From Chaetomium olivaceum (lineage: Eukaryota > Ascomycota > Sordariomycetes > Sordariales > Chaetomiaceae), in contig JAYWVB010000018.1 in NCBI GenBank assembly GCA_039881045.1, forward strand, positions 124,001-188,000: DNA of 64,000 nt, given 5' to 3'. The translations under genes and the position numbers were made by a program. Within the stretch, counting starts at the first letter, position 1. The number at the start of each line of letters is the position of its first letter. Of this stretch, positions 11,697 to 22,784 are shown in pieces. Under the pieces are notes generated by a model. That model made no database searches. It was not told the origin of the DNA and saw only the letters and a list, made by a program, of their open reading frames with translations.

Positions 11697-13074
11697 ATGG
11701 CATCCAGCTCCGGTGTTCCCCAGCAGGTTGGTGTGGACTTCTGCCGAGAGTACTGCTCCCTGGCCAAGCCGCATGCCAACTGCTGGCGATGGGTCCCTTG
11801 CGGGTCCCCCTACGACCGCCTTCTCGTCCACCCGACGGTCAGGCCCCCAAGTATCTCTCGCCCGATCACGGGGGGTCTTGGGTGGTTCGACAATTGGCCC
11901 GTCGACCTCTTGACGGAGACCCTTGAGTGCATGGACTTCAAGTCCTTGTCGACCTTCTCGCGGGAATCCGTCCGGGCCTGCAACATCGTCCGCGCGCTCC
12001 CAGCCTACCACGAGGTCATGGAGCACGCCAAGGGGGCCCTGTCCGTCCTCGCCGCCACCGGCCTCCTGGCGCACCACTCCGCCGCGTCGCTCCGCCGTGC
12101 CCTCCGCTCCTCTCGCTGCGCCGGCTGTTCCGGGTTCGGGGCGTTCCTCTTTCTGCTGACCTGCCAGCGGGCATGCGTCGAGTGCCTCACGCAGAAAGAG
12201 GCGTTCCAGGTTGCTCCTCCCGACGTCGTGGGGCCATATTTTGGCCTGTCAGGTGAGCAGCTCGCCTCGATCCCGAAACTGCGGGTACTCCGGGGAGTCT
12301 ACGCCGCCAAGCCGCAACGCATGGGAGATGGCGTCATAGATCTCCGCGGCGTGGACTTCCTGGTGAGCGTTAAGCAGGCCCGGGATCTAGCAGTACAGCT
12401 CGGCGTTTGCCCCGATTCGGCAGAGTCGTGGAAACCCGACGATGCTCTCCTGTCTAGCAGGTGGAGCCTTGTTATGCTTTCATCGCCGGAAAGGGGGTTT
12501 GGGCAGACCTTTAGGAACTTCGGCAACTTCAAGGAATGCCCATTTTCGGGGCCTAGCTACGTGCGCTTTCCGTTTCTCGATCAATCGGGCCGCGTTGACT
12601 ATGGCCGGTGGGTGTCGAGGCTGCCTTCGCACGAGCTCCGACTTTTTCACGGGCAAGCTTCCCAAGGAGGTCAAAGACGAGATCGGAAAACAGGCCGTCG
12701 GCGGCTGCGTGCCAACTCACATCACAACCATGGCCTCTCGCCTGTGGCCTGAGGAGGCGTTCATGAAGCACGTTACGCAGTGTTACGGTGCGCGCGTCTT
12801 CTCGCAGAGGTGGCACGACGTCCACCAAGAGATGCAGCAGCGGGGATTCCGACCTAGGAAGATGGCGCTGGTAAAACACATCACTACCGCCCCTGACCGA
12901 TCCACCCTACACGGCCGCCGCCACCCTGAGCTGGAGAACCCGTATCGACAACAGGCTATCGACGCGCGAAAAAAAGTCCTGATTGAGGAGCACAGGCAGT
13001 ACGTTGGCGACCTGACTGACTCCCGAAGGCCGTTGCAGTTCACCGTCGTCAGCCGTTACACGGTGTGGGGGTGA
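11697..13074 (+). CDS. F-box-like protein with a Cys cluster, frame broken near 12640
   Basis: The first frame (MASSSGVPQQ...) contains an F-box-like helix, WPVDLLTETLECMDFKSL, at about residues 68-85. It is followed by a CAGCSG...CQRACVEC cluster around residues 140-163, as in many fungal F-box-like proteins that carry a small putative zinc-binding segment. The frame changes near 12640, at a TTTTT run: RLPSHELR in one frame, then SDFFTGKLPKEVKD in the next, continuing to YTVWG and the stop at 13072-13074. No intron fits, so a 1-nt indel is the simplest reading. The intact length would be about 458 residues. Substrate and function are unknown. Confidence 0.6.
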
Positions 13075-13159
13075 TCTCAGGGCTCAACTCCACGAAAGCT
13101 CGGTACGACGGCAAGCATCCATTGAACGCACCCGGGATCCAGAGCAACCTCCGCACCAC

Positions 13160-14249
13160 TCAAACACTTTCCACCGTTTCTGCAGCACCGTCACCCACAT
13201 CACCATCCACTCCACCGTCGACCTCATCCTCGGCATCCGGCAGCCCATTGCCCAACGGCACGACCCGATCCCAACTCCAGCCCATCCCGCCGGCCTCCAT
13301 CCCCTCCCATAACCTCAGCCCCACCTCCCCCTCACCACCACCACCCTCCACATCGGGCTCGGGAGGAGGAGCGAACTCAAAAACGCGAAAATCCGCATTC
13401 ATAAAGAACCTTCCCGTCACGGCCACCCGCAAGAACCCCGAATGCGACACCACCACAACCGCCTTTTCGGGACGGGCGCGCAGTTCAGTTCACGCAGGAC
13501 GGTTCGACCCCGCGACATGATGGCTTGGCGCGTGTAGCCGTAGATGGCGGCGGCGGCGGCGGAGGTCTTGTCCGGGTAGAGCGGGTCGACGGTGGAAAAG
13601 TCGACTTGGGGGAAGAGGGATTTGAGGGTGGGGAGCGGGGTGCCCGTGTCGCAGGGTTGGAGGGAGGTTTCTGATCAGAGATGAGGAGGTTAGATTTGGG
13701 GTTTTTGGGTTGTTTTGGTTAAGGTTTGTGGCATGTGGGGTTTTGGAAAACAGGGTGTGGCTGGGACTGTTTGTTTGGGGTTGTTTGTTTGAAGACAAGT
13801 TTGGGAATTAGGTTATATTAGCGAAGGGAAGGAGTAGGAGATATAATCGGGCGATTCAGATTGTACTAGTGGTTAAGGACGAGAACAGACATAACACGGA
13901 TACATCATCATACCTTGCCAACCTGCGGTGAGCGATAATTGGTACTCCTTTGTCAATGAGATCACCGAATGCTAGAAGTGCCGTCTCGATAGTTCTTATT
14001 GAGGGACTGACGATGATGAGTCCGACATCAAGATCTTTCAGGGTCGTAGGCGTGATGTGGGCTTTCAACTCGGCACATTGTTTACGGCCAAGTTCTGAGA
14101 GGACTGGGTCATGGATGGTGTAGTCTTGTGGGATATGTTAGTCATAAGGGTCCAAGACAAGAAGAATCTAATGAAGGGAAGTTGGGCACTTATTGTTGAC
14201 GGTTGTGTAGCCCTTGCGCGTGACGGACGAGGATAATGGTTGGTGGCAT
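13160..14249 (-). CDS. Histidine phosphatase (phosphoglycerate-mutase-like), frame disrupted
   Basis: The start at 14249 reads MPPTIILVRHAQG, the RH phosphate-binding motif of the histidine phosphatase superfamily. Exon 2 (from 14124) gives YTIHDPVLSELG and IIVSPSIRTIETAL, with the second conserved Arg. Exon 3 (from about 13671) gives PCDTGTPLPTL, FPQVDFSTVDPLYPDKTS and, further on, SHSGFLRVAVTGRFF with the second catalytic His. The frame is inconsistent at about 14200 (weak donor), at about 13905 (HRR to expected WQE) and at about 13460 (CAPVP to AVVVVSHSG). The gene is therefore either decayed or hit by indel errors. Typical fungal members are 270-320 aa cytosolic phosphatases of unknown substrate. 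It is convergent with the F-box-like gene and divergent from the CTNNBL1-like gene. Confidence 0.7.
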
Positions 14250-14565
14250 TTTAAGGATTTGGTTTAGGTGTAATTGTTAGGCAACTCAAATACAGACGAT
14301 TCAGAGTCTAAGATATTGCAACAGTTAGGCGTATGAGAATGGTGTCTTCTAGGATGGTGGTGGATGTTTGCGTGAGGTTTAGGAGTGAGTCAGACAAACG
14401 ACGTACCACACTGTGCATGGCTTGGCAAGACCCGAACACAGCACAGTGTCGATTTATTAAGATCTCCTCCAACCAACCGCGATCAAACGCATTTCCCGAT
14501 TGCTGCAAGGCTGAACAGCCTCTCCAAACCTCCACCCGACATCATCACCACACAAATCCACCACC

Positions 14566-16500
14566 ATGACGAGCATAGACGAACTCTTCCAAGTATGCAC
14601 CCACCAATAACAAACCAATTACCACCTATCAAACCATCTAACAATCTCTAGAAATCCGGGCTCCCCAGCAAGCGCAAGCTGGAACCCGTTCGTGATCCAA
14701 GTACGCCCACTCCCTCCCCTAACGTTTAGCCCTCCCTCTCATCCATTCCACTAACGCCACCCCGCCAGCCGAGGTCTACAAATCCGCCAAAGTCACCTCC
14801 TCCACCTCCCGCCACGTCCACATCGAGGACGACGACCCCGACGCCGAGGCAGGGCCCGCCCCACCCCCCGACAACGATTCCGCCGACGAAGGCGACTACG
14901 GCCCATCCGCCCCACCTGGCGACAATGAGGAAGACGAACCGGGCGACGACGCCGACGGGCGTTTCTTCGGCGGGGGCATCACACGCACGGAGCGCGAGAT
15001 CCTAGACTACATGGACAGCACGACCAACCCAGCCGCGGACAACGCGCCGGACGACGAAACCATCGACCAATCCTGGCTCAAGCGCACCGCGCTGGCCTTC
15101 GAAAAGAAAATCACGCGCAACGCCGAGCTCCGCGCGCGCTACGAGTCCGACCCGGCCCGCTTCATCGACTCCGAGGCCGACCTCGACGCCGCCATCAAAG
15201 CGCTGTCTATTTTGTCCGAGCACCCGGCGCTGTACCCTTCCTTTGCGCGGTTGGGGTGTGTGGGGAGTCTGGTGTCGCTGCTGGCGCACGAGAATACGGA
15301 TATTGCGCTGGATGCGGTGGAGATTGTGGGGGAGCTGACCGACGAGGATGTGGCGCGCGACGGAGGAGCAGTGGGGGGGTGTTGGTGGACGCGCTGGTGG
15401 AGGCGGACGGATTTGCTGGGGTTGTTGGTCAGTAATTTGGGGAGGTTGGATGAGACGCAGGAGGCGGATCGCGAGGGGGTGTATCGCGCGCTGGGGGTGG
15501 TGGAGAATTTGTGTTCGCGGTTGGAGACGGCGGAGAGGGTGGGGGAGGAGGAGGCGCTGGTGAAGTGGCTGTTGGAGAGGGCGGGAGGAAAGAGGCGCCC
15601 GTGGGGCAGAATAAACAGTATGCGGCGGAGATACTGGCGATTTTGGTGCAGAGTTCGGAGAAGAATAGGAGGCGGTTGGCGGGGTTGGATGCGGTTGACC
15701 AGATGTTGCAGCTTGTGGCCGCGTACCGGAAACGGGATCCAGAGAAGGGCGGGGACGAGGAGGAGTACATGGAGAACCTGTTTGAGGCCCTCACAAGTAT
15801 TGCGGATGAGCCCGAAGGGAAGGCCAAGTTCGTGGACGCCGAAGGCGTTGAGTTGTGCCTGATCATGCTCAAGGAGGGAAAGCTCAGCAAACCAGCTGCG
15901 TTGAGGCTGCTCGATCACGCCGCCGGTGGGCCAGCCGGGGCTGGCGTCTGCCAAAAGGTTGTGGATGCGGGCGGGCTCAAGACGACCTTCACCATGTTCA
16001 TGAAGACGCGCGACCACGAAACGACGGAACACCTGGTGGGCATTTTCGCTTCCATGTTGCGGCTACTGCCGGCCGACTCAGCGGAGCGGATTCGTGCGCT
16101 CGCCAAGTTCGTAGAGAAGGACTACGAGAAGACGGCCAAGCTGGTCCAGCTACGGCGGGATTATGCGGCGGTCATTGGCCGGGTGGATGAACAGATCAAG
16201 GAGGAACGAAGAGGCATGGATGCAGCGGAAAGAGAGGAGATGGCGGATGAGTGGTTTCTCCGCGCCGTCTTGACGCCGGCCTGTTTCGCCTACAGACGAT
16301 TGACGTGATTCTAGCGTGGCTCGTTGCCGAGGACGGCGGGGCAAGAAAGAAGATCCAGGCGTTATTGGCTGACACAGGACGAAACGTTTGCGGTCATCAA
16401 GGAGACCATCCAGGAGCAGATTGATGGAATTGATGCTGAGTCGGAGGAAGGAAAAGAGACAAAGGAGATGCTGAAGACACTCGTCCAGTTTCTTCAATGA
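14566..16500 (+). CDS. Beta-catenin-like protein 1 (CTNNBL1) homologue, several frame breaks
   Basis: Exon 1 (14566-14592, MTSIDELFQ), exon 2 (14652-14700, KSGLPSKRKLEPVRDP) and exon 3 (from 14769) have clean introns. An acidic N-terminal region leads to GGGITRTEREILDYMD and then an armadillo-type helical region: FIDSEADLDAAIKALSILSE, LARLG..., YMENLFEALTSIADEPEG, LKTTFTMFMK. This is the CTNNBL1/NAP family, a nuclear protein of the Prp19/CDC5L spliceosomal complex. Frame breaks occur at about 15355-15415 (TEEQWG, VLVDALVEAD), 15600 (REEAPVGQNKQYAAEIL), 16260 (LDAGLFRLQTIDVILAWL) and 16370 (DETFAVIKETI). The frame ends at LKTLVQFLQ with the stop at 16498-16500. Similarity is intact on both sides of every break. 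Confidence 0.85.
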
Positions 16501-16643
16501 GGCGAATGCAGGAATGTTTTGATAGGGCGTGTAAACCAAGTAAAGAGATACCAAGATACCATGGCCATGGCCGTTCTCACGATGCTTGAAAGTCATTATC
16601 CAGGGATCCAAAACGTTGACACGAGCGTAGTCGAGCTTATGCT

Positions 16644-17474
16644 CTACCTGTGCAGCGTCGCCATCATACATTGTCTTTCAGCACTATGCTCGCCAATCAT
16701 TCCCGCCGTTTGCAAAGCCCGTAAATAAAGCAACCGCCATGCACACCCCACTACCACCTTCCCGTCCCCTATCCTCCCGCTATTCAACCGTTCATGAGAC
16801 AGGCGCGCAGGGTGCGCGTTGGAGACAGCAGAAAGCAAGTTCTTGATGATCTCGTCGCGGTGCTTCTCCCCAGCCGCTTGGATTTCGCTGATCTTCTCGT
16901 CGGCCTCCTTGTTGGCCTCCTCCTCCGCCGCCTTGTTTCCTTGCGTGTGCTGCAGGCAGTTAGTACCCTCCAGGTGTCCAGGGTGTCGGGATTGTCAGAA
17001 GGTCGACAGACCTGTGCCTCGAATTCCTTGTACTCGGCTTCCTTGTCCGCGCGGTATGCCTCGATCTCCTTCTTGGCCTCGTCTCGCGCCTCCCTCACGC
17101 GCTTGGTGCGGTCTGTTCTGTGTCAGTCGTCGTTGTTTCTAGGGTCGCCACGGCATCGGGACGTACACTCTCGCGCTGTGGTTGTTGCATGTTAGTGCTG
17201 GTACTGAAATAGCTGATTGTTGGTAAACATACCCTTCTGGACAATCTTGGACGCCTCCCTCTCGGCCTACGTCGTTTCAGTTAGTGCCAATTCCCCACCG
17301 GTATGCTGGGAGAGCGTCGCGTGATTGAGATCGAAAGGGGCCGTACATCGAGGAGGGTCTGAATGCCCGCTGAGTTTTGCGCAGACTGCCACACCGTTAG
17401 CAAGAGTCGGAGAAGGCATCCGCCGAATCTCGAGTGAGAACGGGTTCCGATGCGACAGGTGCCATCCATACCAT
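16644..17474 (-). CDS. VMA10: V-type ATPase subunit G (VMA10)
   Basis: Subunit G of the peripheral stalk of the vacuolar H+-ATPase. Six exons: 17474-17472 (the ATG alone), 17385-17347 (SAQNSAGIQTLLD), 17266-17233 (AEREASKIVQK), 17175-17167 (9 nt), 17112-17012 (YRTKRVREARDEAKKEIEA...) and from 16949 (HTQGNKAAEEEANKEADEK...). Together they give the long, charged, coiled-coil-forming helix of the family. As read, the last exon stays open to 16644 (163 aa). The family is about 115 aa, and a 1-2 nt shift near 16795 would end it at a TGA at 16794-16792, so the true end is probably there. The start is fixed by ATG directly followed by a GTATGG donor and a GGCAG acceptor. Confidence 0.88.
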
Positions 17475-17950
17475 CTTGGGAGCTTCGTTAGTCGTGACGA
17501 GTGTGACGATAACGAAAGGTGCTAGTGTATTCGAAAAGCGTGGTCGAGCGGTAATGTCGTCGGTATCGTCAAGTATCCTCTGTAAAGCTACAAACACCGT
17601 TCCGTTGTTGGTTTCGAGATACAATGCAAGTCGTCGCAAGCAAGGCGGATGGAGCCGAAGGTGGAAACATGGAAACAAGCCATCCACCAACGGCCGCAGC
17701 TCGAGGCGGCACAGCTTCCCCTGCCCGCGCTGACGGCACCGCCCCACCCACGCCCCTCATTCGCGAGTTGCCTGCCGAGCCGAGCCAAGCGGTGTGGCCC
17801 GGCAGAACATTGCATCTGCTTGGCCCGCCGCTTGCAGCCGGGCTTCATCGGAGCATTGAGAAACCGAATGAGCTCGACAGTCGAGAAACAAAATCCCGTC
17901 ACAGGATGCCGCTGCAATAACACGCGTGCCTGTCAATTACGTCGCCCACC
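17475..17950. promoter_or_regulatory. Divergent promoter region between VMA10 and PET117
   Basis: About 475 bp separates the start codons of two divergently transcribed housekeeping genes, so they probably share regulatory sequence. Open frames here on both strands look like chance. No specific binding site is assigned. Confidence 0.5.
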
Positions 17951-18282
17951 ATGTCCCGCGCCTCCAAGATGACCCTGCTGGGCACCTCGCTCTTTGCCAT
18001 GACCACAGTGGTATTCGTGCACTTCCAGCAAAAGGCAGAGCAACAGGTCCGTCTCCTCTTCGCTCCAAGCTCAATATATACCAAGGTAGCTAACATGCCT
18101 CACCCTTCCGCTAGGCGATGCACGAGGGCGTGATCCGCGACATGGAGCAGCAACGCATCAAGCGCGAGCGCCAAGCCGACTTCGATATCCAGCGGGAGCT
18201 TGAGGCCGAGTACAAGAAGGAGCAGACGGTGCGGGACAGTACGGCGGAGGGGTCCGGAGGGACGGGCGGGACAGGGAGGTAG
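17951..18282 (+). CDS. PET117: PET117 cytochrome c oxidase assembly protein, 87 aa
   Basis: Two exons, 17951-18046 and 18115-18282, joined in phase 0 by a GTCCGT..CTAG intron. The protein starts MSRASKMTLLGTSLFAM with one N-terminal membrane segment. It then has FVHFQQKAEQQ, MHEGVIRDMEQQRIKRERQ and a charged helical tail, the exact layout of PET117. This small mitochondrial inner-membrane/matrix protein supports Cox15 (heme A synthase) oligomerisation in complex IV assembly. The C-terminal tail is Gly/Thr-rich (GSGGTGGTGR). It lies head-to-head with VMA10 and converges on RPB2. Confidence 0.9.
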
Positions 18283-18884
18283 CATTGAACTTCCACGGAG
18301 AATGGCACCGGGAAGGAAACGGTGGGATAAAAAACGGAGGGAGGACGATACCCATACGAACGGTCTACAAAAGAACATGGGAGGCAGCGGCCGGGGGAAA
18401 GGTCCGGCCCCATGTATGTATGTACCACACATGTACTATATTGTAAACGACTTCACCACCACACAGCATAGAATAAATATTCTCCAAGTACTGTAGCTTT
18501 GCATTCCGCTAAACTCGGGTACTATATGGTATATCAGAACACAAGACAACATCCCCCATCCTCAAAATTACCAAAGTTACTCGCAGCCTGGCTGTGGTGG
18601 AATCGCGACATCCCTCAGCCTGTGACGGCATCAAACAGGGCCACCCTCCAAACCATGACTGCAGCAAATTCGCATCTTCATCTTCATACATATCGTAAAC
18701 CAAAAGCCGATGAAAAATCACGGCTGATTCCTCCCCAGCAAAGTAGGTAAGCAGGGGGCGGGGCTAACCGCGCGAAAAGCGAAACGCCAAACGACCCTCG
18801 AATGCATGCAATTTTTAGTTTCCTTTTTTCTCTCCCATATGCCCCAGCAGCCTCCCGGGGCTCTCGAGCAAGCATCCGCTTGGC
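18283..18884. other. Intergenic spacer between convergent PET117 and RPB2
   Basis: Contains the 3' ends of two convergent genes. The short ORFs here show no similarity I recognise. Confidence 0.4.
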
Positions 18885-21800
18885 TTAGCGCACCGAGATA
18901 CCCGAGCGGCTGGTGAACATGCGGGAGGCAATGTTCATGGACATGAGCTCTGGAAGAGCAGCTTGGCCGCGTATGGCATGTGCACCTGCGCGATTTTGGT
19001 CTTGTTCTTGCAGGGCCGGCACTCAAACGACTGCTTGGTCAGGTTTCTGCATATCTTGGTTAGCATCACCGTCAATAGAAAACAAATGCTTAGAAGAACA
19101 TACGCAATCGGCGTCATCAGCCCGCAAATCTCGCAGATATGCACGCGGAACGCATCCGACACCTCGAACAGGCGCTCCTTCAAGAAGCTAGCCGCGCCGT
19201 GAGCAATCATGCAATCACGTTCCATTTCACCGAAACGCAGACCACCATCACGCGCACACGACCTTCCACGGGTTGGCGGGGGTCATGATCTGCAGCGCGG
19301 GCCACGAGCACGCGCGTGGATCTTGTCGTCGACCATGTGGCGCAAGCGCTGGTAGTATGTGGGACCGAAGAACACTTGCGAACGCAGCTTGCGGCCGGTG
19401 TGGCCGTGGTACATGATCTCGAAACCGCGGGACTGGTAGCCGTGCTCGCGGAGGAGGTCCGACACGCTGTCAACCGTCACGTCGGTGAAGGGTGTCGCGT
19501 CACCCTCCATACCCTTGAGGGTGGAAACCTTGGATAGAAGACACTCGATCAAATGGGCGATGGTCATACGCGACGGAATGGCGTGGGGGTTGATGATGAT
19601 GTCCGTGGCGTGATGCCCTCCGCCGTGAAGGGCATGTCCTCCTGCCGGTATGTGACACCGATGGTACCCTTTTGACCGTGGCGGGACGCGAACTTGTCAC
19701 CGATCTGTGGGACCTTGGTCGTGCGGACCCTGACCTTGACGTAGCGCATGCCATCCTGGTTAGTGGTCACGACAACCTGATCAATGATACCGCTTTCTGT
19801 GCTGCGGAGCGGCGTGGATGCGTCGCGCTTGACATGCTGGTTGGACCGCTGGCCGAGCTCGGCGTTGTCCGGGTTGATGGGGCATGTCTTGCCGATGATG
19901 ATATCCTCACCCGACACGCGGATGCCGGGAGCCACAATGCCGTCCGCATCGAGCTTGTCGTAGGTGCTGTGCTTTAGCCGGAGCGTGTCGCTCCTGTTGG
20001 GCTTCTCGAACTGCTCGACGATGTTGATACCGACTCGCTTCTCGCAGTCAGTGTACGAGCGGAAGAAGAGATGCGGAAAATTCCGCGGTCGATGCTGCTC
20101 TGATTCATAATCACAGAGTCTTCTTGGTTGTAACCGGAGTAACAAGCGATTGCAACAATGGCGTTCTGGCCGGCTGGCAGCTCTCGGAACTTGAGGAATT
20201 CCATCGACCGCGTCGTGGCGAGCGGCTTCTGGGGGTAATAGAGGATGTTGGCCATGGTATCCATGCGCCGCGAGTAGTTGGTGAGGAAGAAACCCATGGC
20301 TTGCTTGCCCATGGCAGACTGGTATGTGTTTCTGGGCGACTGGTTGTGGTCAGGAAAGGGGATGATGCTCGCGCAGATGCCGAGGAGCATGCTGGGATGG
20401 ATCTCGCAATGGTGTGTACATGTGAGTCGTCGGGTTCGGCTTCGTCTTGATTCGGTTATTGCCCAACCCCGAGTTGTCCTGCTCGAATCTTCCCTGCTTG
20501 CGGGCACGGAACTGGTCGAGATCCTGGGGCGTCATGCAGATCATCACCGTCTCCTCTTCCTCAGCGTCGAGATATTCAATAGCGCCCGACTTCAACAGGC
20601 CTTGCCAGCCCAGTAGTCCGGATGGTATTTGCCCAACTCAGTGTCCAACTTCAGCTTCGCAATATGTTCCTTGTTGAGGATCAGGGCGCCCATCTCCGCG
20701 CCGCTCTCCCCGTTTGGTTCTTGCTCCACCGTGAAAAGCGGTCTCATGACACGACCCGCATCTGAAAAGATCTTGAACTCACGGTCGCGGATATCTCTAA
20801 CGAGCGACACCTCAAACGAGATGACGTTCTTTCTCCGCAGCCCCTGGACCAGTGTGACGAGGTGCTTCGGGTCTTGATGAACACCCACCCAGGTACCGTT
20901 GACGAACACCTTGGTGGCGTTCGGGTATCGGAGTGGCTCGTACTCTCGAGCACTTCCATGCCTCGGGCAATCATGAATTCGACGATGGGAGGCGGGCGTG
21001 CCCACACTGACGTAACACATGAGCGACAAGTTTTTGACGAGACCACAAGCCTGGCCTTCGGGTGTCTCGGCCGGGCACACCAAGCCCCAATGAGTGTTGT
21101 GAAGCTGGCGCGGCTTTGCGAGCTTTCCGTCGCGCCCCGATGGGCGTGTTGGTGCGCCTCAAATGTGAAAGCGTCGAGGCAAAAGTGTAACGGTTCAACA
21201 CCTGTGACACACCAGCAGTCGAGCTCGCCGCCTTCTTCTGGTCGCCCCAGTTGCCCGTTGCGAGCGAGTACTTCAAGCCGTTGGTGAGGGTTGAGTGCTT
21301 AATACCCAAGGCAAGGGAGAAGTTCTTGTTGGTGTCGATGCAACGCTTCATATACGACATCAGGTCCTGTGTCATGCGCCGGATAACGTTCCGGAACAGC
21401 TTGGCCAGCAGAGGGCCGGCAAGATCCAGTCTCTTCTTTCCGAAATGGTCGCGGTCGTCGGGGTCCCGGCGACCGAGGGCGCACTGGAGCAACCTGTGCA
21501 CCATATAACCCAGGAAGAAGGCTTTCCGAGTCTCGCAACCCTCGTCTGCGAGATGTGTGGCAGCATTTCCTTCTGGAGCAAGTCCTTCGCGGCTCTGACG
21601 CGGTTCATACGGTTCTGGCCGGCATTACCATTGCCACGCTTGCCGATGAAATCCAGGGCGATCTCGCGGTCCTGGATACAGAAGGCTTCTTCGATGCAAG
21701 GTCGCAGGGCCTCGAGCATCTGGGTATCTGTCCGGTCGTAGGAAATGTGGTTGAGAATATCCTCGTCGGACACGATGCCGAGAGCGCGGAAAACGATGCC

Positions 21801-22784
21801 GAGCGAGACATCCTCGCGCACATACGGCAGCGTGACGCTGACCGTGTTTGCCAGCCTCCCTTTCTCCGGCGAGCCTTTGGAGTGCAGTTTCATCTGTAGC
21901 GACGAAATAAGTCGTGAACCCTTCTCCAAGGCTGAGCGAATCTCGGCTTGGTACGAGACGCTGCCTCCTGGCGGCTTCTTGAAGACCTGAACGATATTGG
22001 CCGCCGAACGCTCTTGGGCAATCAACACCTTCTCACTACCGTTGATGATGAAATAGCCACCCTGGTCGTACGGGCATTCGTTCAGAAGGAAAAGGGACTC
22101 CTCATCCTCGCCAGCCAGATGGCAAACCTGCGATTTGACCATCACGGGCAGCTTGCCGAGGAAGATCAGGTCGCCCTTCTCCTCCCCTCCCTTCCCAGAA
22201 CCCTCTATCGGCCCAGTGTCCTCCTCTTCCCAGCGGATGATCTTGGGGGCCTCGCCTGTCCGGGCCATGTACTCCTGCTGCTCTTCGTCCATGTCTTTCA
22301 AAGCGACCTCTTCGTTGATAGCCACACGGGCACGCTTCATTACTCTGCAATACATAGGCGCAGAGTAAGTCAGGTTACGGTCGCGACATTCGTAGGGGAG
22401 AAGACTAGTCGTTTCGCCGGTGGCTTCGGTAAGCATGGGCTTGGAAATCAGCACATTGTCGAAATGAATGTCGTATCTCCGCATCGCGATGTCTCGGTTG
22501 CCATCATCGCCCGGGTTCGGGTGGTCAAGGGTCAAGTCGGCATACTCGTCGACAAGGGATTGGATTGTGGTGGATGTGAACTCATCGAACGAGTCAATCT
22601 GTTGCGAAACGAGGCCTTTGGATTCGAAATGTGATGAGATAACCTCCCAGCAGTCTTCGGGTGTGATGCTGTCATCGGTATCTTCGGCATCCTCGAGCTC
22701 GGCTTCGTGATCGTACTGGTCGTCATTCTCGTTTTCATAGCTTCCGTCGAAGCCGTACTGGCCCTGGGTCGCAAAGTCGGCCAT
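18885..22784 (-). CDS. RPB2: RNA polymerase II second-largest subunit RPB2, frame interrupted by about 12 indels
   Basis: The start at 22784 (MADFATQGQYGFDG) leads into an acidic N-terminus and then the protrusion/lobe region, clean for about 1240 nt. Landmarks follow in order: CPAETPEGQACGL, GYNQEDSVIMNQSSIDRG, GDKFASRHGQKG (hybrid-binding region), GGLRFGEMERDC and the C-terminal zinc-ribbon cysteines (CEICG, ECRPC). A 57-nt intron (19103-19047) has intact GTATGT/TGCAG ends and joins MTPIA to NLTKQ. The stop is at 18887-18885 after SRSGISVR. Frame breaks lie at about 21540, 21130, 20986, 20945, 20600, 20413, 20070, 19605, 19297, 19282, 19258 and 18951. The repaired length is about 1280 aa, normal for the family. 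RPB2 is catalytic and essential, so sequence error is the likeliest cause. Confidence 0.95.

Noticed and set aside
13065..13520. Plus-strand Ser/Pro-rich frame of 151 codons
   Set aside because: Antisense shadow of the histidine phosphatase C-terminal exon.
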